Shown here in pieces: positions 62,748-64,000 of a DNA stretch of 64,000 bases. This DNA comes from Wenyingzhuangia heitensis. GTDB taxonomy: Bacteria > Bacteroidota > Bacteroidia > Flavobacteriales > Flavobacteriaceae. Position 1 is the first letter of the stretch; each line of letters begins with the position of its first letter. The position numbers were made by a program, and so were the translations under genes. The stretch lies in assembly GCF_011762155.1 (NCBI RefSeq), contig NZ_JAASQL010000001.1:1054001-1118000 (forward strand). The letters run 5' to 3'. Under the pieces are notes generated by a model. It saw only the letters and a program-made list of their open reading frames with translations, ran no database searches and was not told where the DNA came from.

Positions 62748-63998
62748 TTACCAATTCACTCCAACTCCAAAGGTAAATCTAGCTCCTTCTTTACTGTTAA
62801 ATAAATTAAAGTTGGCTTTGGTAACTCCAGGAATACTTACCCAAAAACTACCACCATAAGCATTGTGCCAACGGTCTGATGTTTCTGAAGGTAACCAAAC
62901 TCTACCGTAATCATAGCCTGCAGAAACTCCATAAGTTATAGGTAAAACAGCAGTTTTAACTCTGTTTATAGTGTATCTAATATCGGTATTTTGGCTGTAA
63001 GCTCTTTTTCCTGCAAAACGTTCGTTTCTAAAACCTCTTAATCCATTATTACCTCCAATAAATGCAGCTTGATACAGTTGAAATTGATTTCCTAAGTTAA
63101 ATTGAGAACGAATCTTACTAGCAATTATCCATTTTTTATTAGAAGACAATGGGTGTAAAATTCCCAAACTAGTTTTTATAAATCCTAAAGAGGAATCTTT
63201 AGATAAATTATAATCCCATCCAGAATTTAGATTAAAAGAAAAACCTAAAGTGGGTAAAGTGGTGCTGTCATAATTTTGATAACTAAAATTGGTATTAGCC
63301 CCTATAAAGTTTTGTTCGTCAAAATTAATAGGTAACGTATTTAGGTATCTGTTGGTAATTTCTTCAATTTCATAAATTTTAAAAGGAATGCTAAATTTAA
63401 AATTAGCTCCTCTTAAATTATCCCAAACAAAACCAGGTTCAAATTTTTTAATTTCTGTTTTTACTCGGTTATAATTTAGTCCTTTGTCGTTGTCAATATT
63501 TATAGTGTTATTTCCAAACCCAAAAAAGTTGTTGCTAAAATTAGAACTGGTAAAACGAGTGTTAAAAAACACATTCCAATGGTTGTAATAAGTAGCAAAT
63601 TCACTAGAGTGTGTAATGTCAAAACCGGTAGTTGCACTGTAATATTTTACGGCTAAGCTGTGTTTGTTAGTAAAAGGTTGTTGATTAAAACCATAATGTG
63701 CTACGGTAATACTAGCTCCAAAATTAACACCATCATCAGGGTTGTATGCAATTAAAGGTAAAAGTGTTTGCGTGTTGTCCTTTACTTTTCTGTACTGATA
63801 AGTGTTCTTATTGTATTGGTCTGTTAAGTGTTTTTTTACTTTTCCGTGAAAGGTATTGTTTTTACTTTTAAAATCGTGAACAACAATGTTTTTAGCATTT
63901 TCTACAGTGTACGTGTCGTTGTTTTGTCCACCAATCAATCGGATTTTGGGACTGTGTTTAGATACGTTTTTTATCTGATATTTATCGTCATCATCTAA
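62748..63998 (-). CDS. Outer-membrane BamA/TamA-type barrel protein, 3' part
   Basis: The frame is open to the right edge and ends at 62748, giving 417 residues. The start is outside the window, and the TTG at 63938 is not a real start because the upstream frame is coding-like. The segment is a beta-barrel with alternating strands. The BamA/D15-type signature GLRGFRNERFAGKRAYSQNTDIRY lies near the end (the RGF pattern), and the final residue is an aromatic Trp. Large flavobacterial proteins of this kind often fuse a metallophosphoesterase to such a barrel, but the N-terminal part is not visible here. Confidence 0.85.
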   Translation of the reverse strand, partial: LDDDDKYQIKNVSKHSPKIRLIGGQNNDTYTVENAKNIVVHDFKSKNNTFHGKVKKHLTDQYNKNTYQYRKVKDNTQTLLPLIAYNPDDGVNFGASITVAHYGFNQQPFTNKHSLAVKYYSATTGFDITHSSEFATYYNHWNVFFNTRFTSSNFSNNFFGFGNNTINIDNDKGLNYNRVKTEIKKFEPGFVWDNLRGANFKFSIPFKIYEIEEITNRYLNTLPINFDEQNFIGANTNFSYQNYDSTTLPTLGFSFNLNSGWDYNLSKDSSLGFIKTSLGILHPLSSNKKWIIASKIRSQFNLGNQFQLYQAAFIGGNNGLRGFRNERFAGKRAYSQNTDIRYTINRVKTAVLPITYGVSAGYDYGRVWLPSETSDRWHNAYGGSFWVSIPGVTKANFNLFNSKEGARFTFGVGVNW

Positions 63999-64000
63999 AC

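Overview
The window looks like a chromosome segment of a marine-type member of the Flavobacteriaceae (Bacteroidota). The DNA is AT-rich. Several promoters match the Bacteroidota pattern TTG-N18/19-TAnnTTTG. The gene content (TonB receptor with a carboxypeptidase-like domain, DUF4374 lipoprotein, PID-CTERM small proteins, LytTR regulator, arsenosugar genes) is typical of that family. I do not name a genus.

Positions 1 to about 16.2 kb look accessory. They hold the 3' end of a type I restriction gene, a Crp/Fnr regulator plus secreted RidA gene bracketed by two copies of a 34-bp hairpin repeat, an IS982-type transposase remnant, and a complete-looking hydroxamate siderophore locus. That locus has a TonB receptor and a DUF4374 lipoprotein on the plus strand. 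They converge on a minus-strand operon for a decarboxylase, a fused NIS synthetase/acyltransferase, an N-monooxygenase and an MFS exporter. A perfect 21-bp palindrome sits on the start of the biosynthetic operon, and a degenerate relative sits at the same place on the receptor gene. A strongly structured RNA candidate (12593-12708), tandem paralogues of unknown function (one frameshifted) and a tyrosine recombinase follow. The recombinase gene points away from a 3' fragment of a tRNA-Met(CAT) gene at 16154-16195. I read that fragment as an attachment site and as the right edge of an integrated element.

From 16.4 to 30.7 kb the content is mostly core: an HPt/LytTR pair, two tandem PID-CTERM proteins, ribE, pdxA, the YceD-rpmF-fabH-accB-accC block, asparaginase, an ExbB/ExbD operon, enolase and superoxide dismutase. 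From 30.8 to 43.5 kb two long minus-strand operons lie back to back. The upstream one (43515 to 38887) is an arsenosugar pathway: DUF547, peroxidase-like protein, ArsS, glycosyltransferase, nucleoside phosphorylase and ArsM. The downstream one carries a flavoprotein, a membrane ferredoxin, a MORN-type protein, three sugar-transfer enzymes and a DUF523 protein.

From 43.5 to 64 kb there is a queuosine-precursor transporter, fabD, small stand-alone proteins, galE with a sugar aminotransferase, a penicillin acylase, an SMP-30 protein, a serine/cysteine operon that contains two PAP2 phosphatases, two lipoproteins, panB, an ECF sigma/anti-sigma/methyltransferase operon, recJ, and the 3' part of an outer-membrane barrel gene that runs off the right end.
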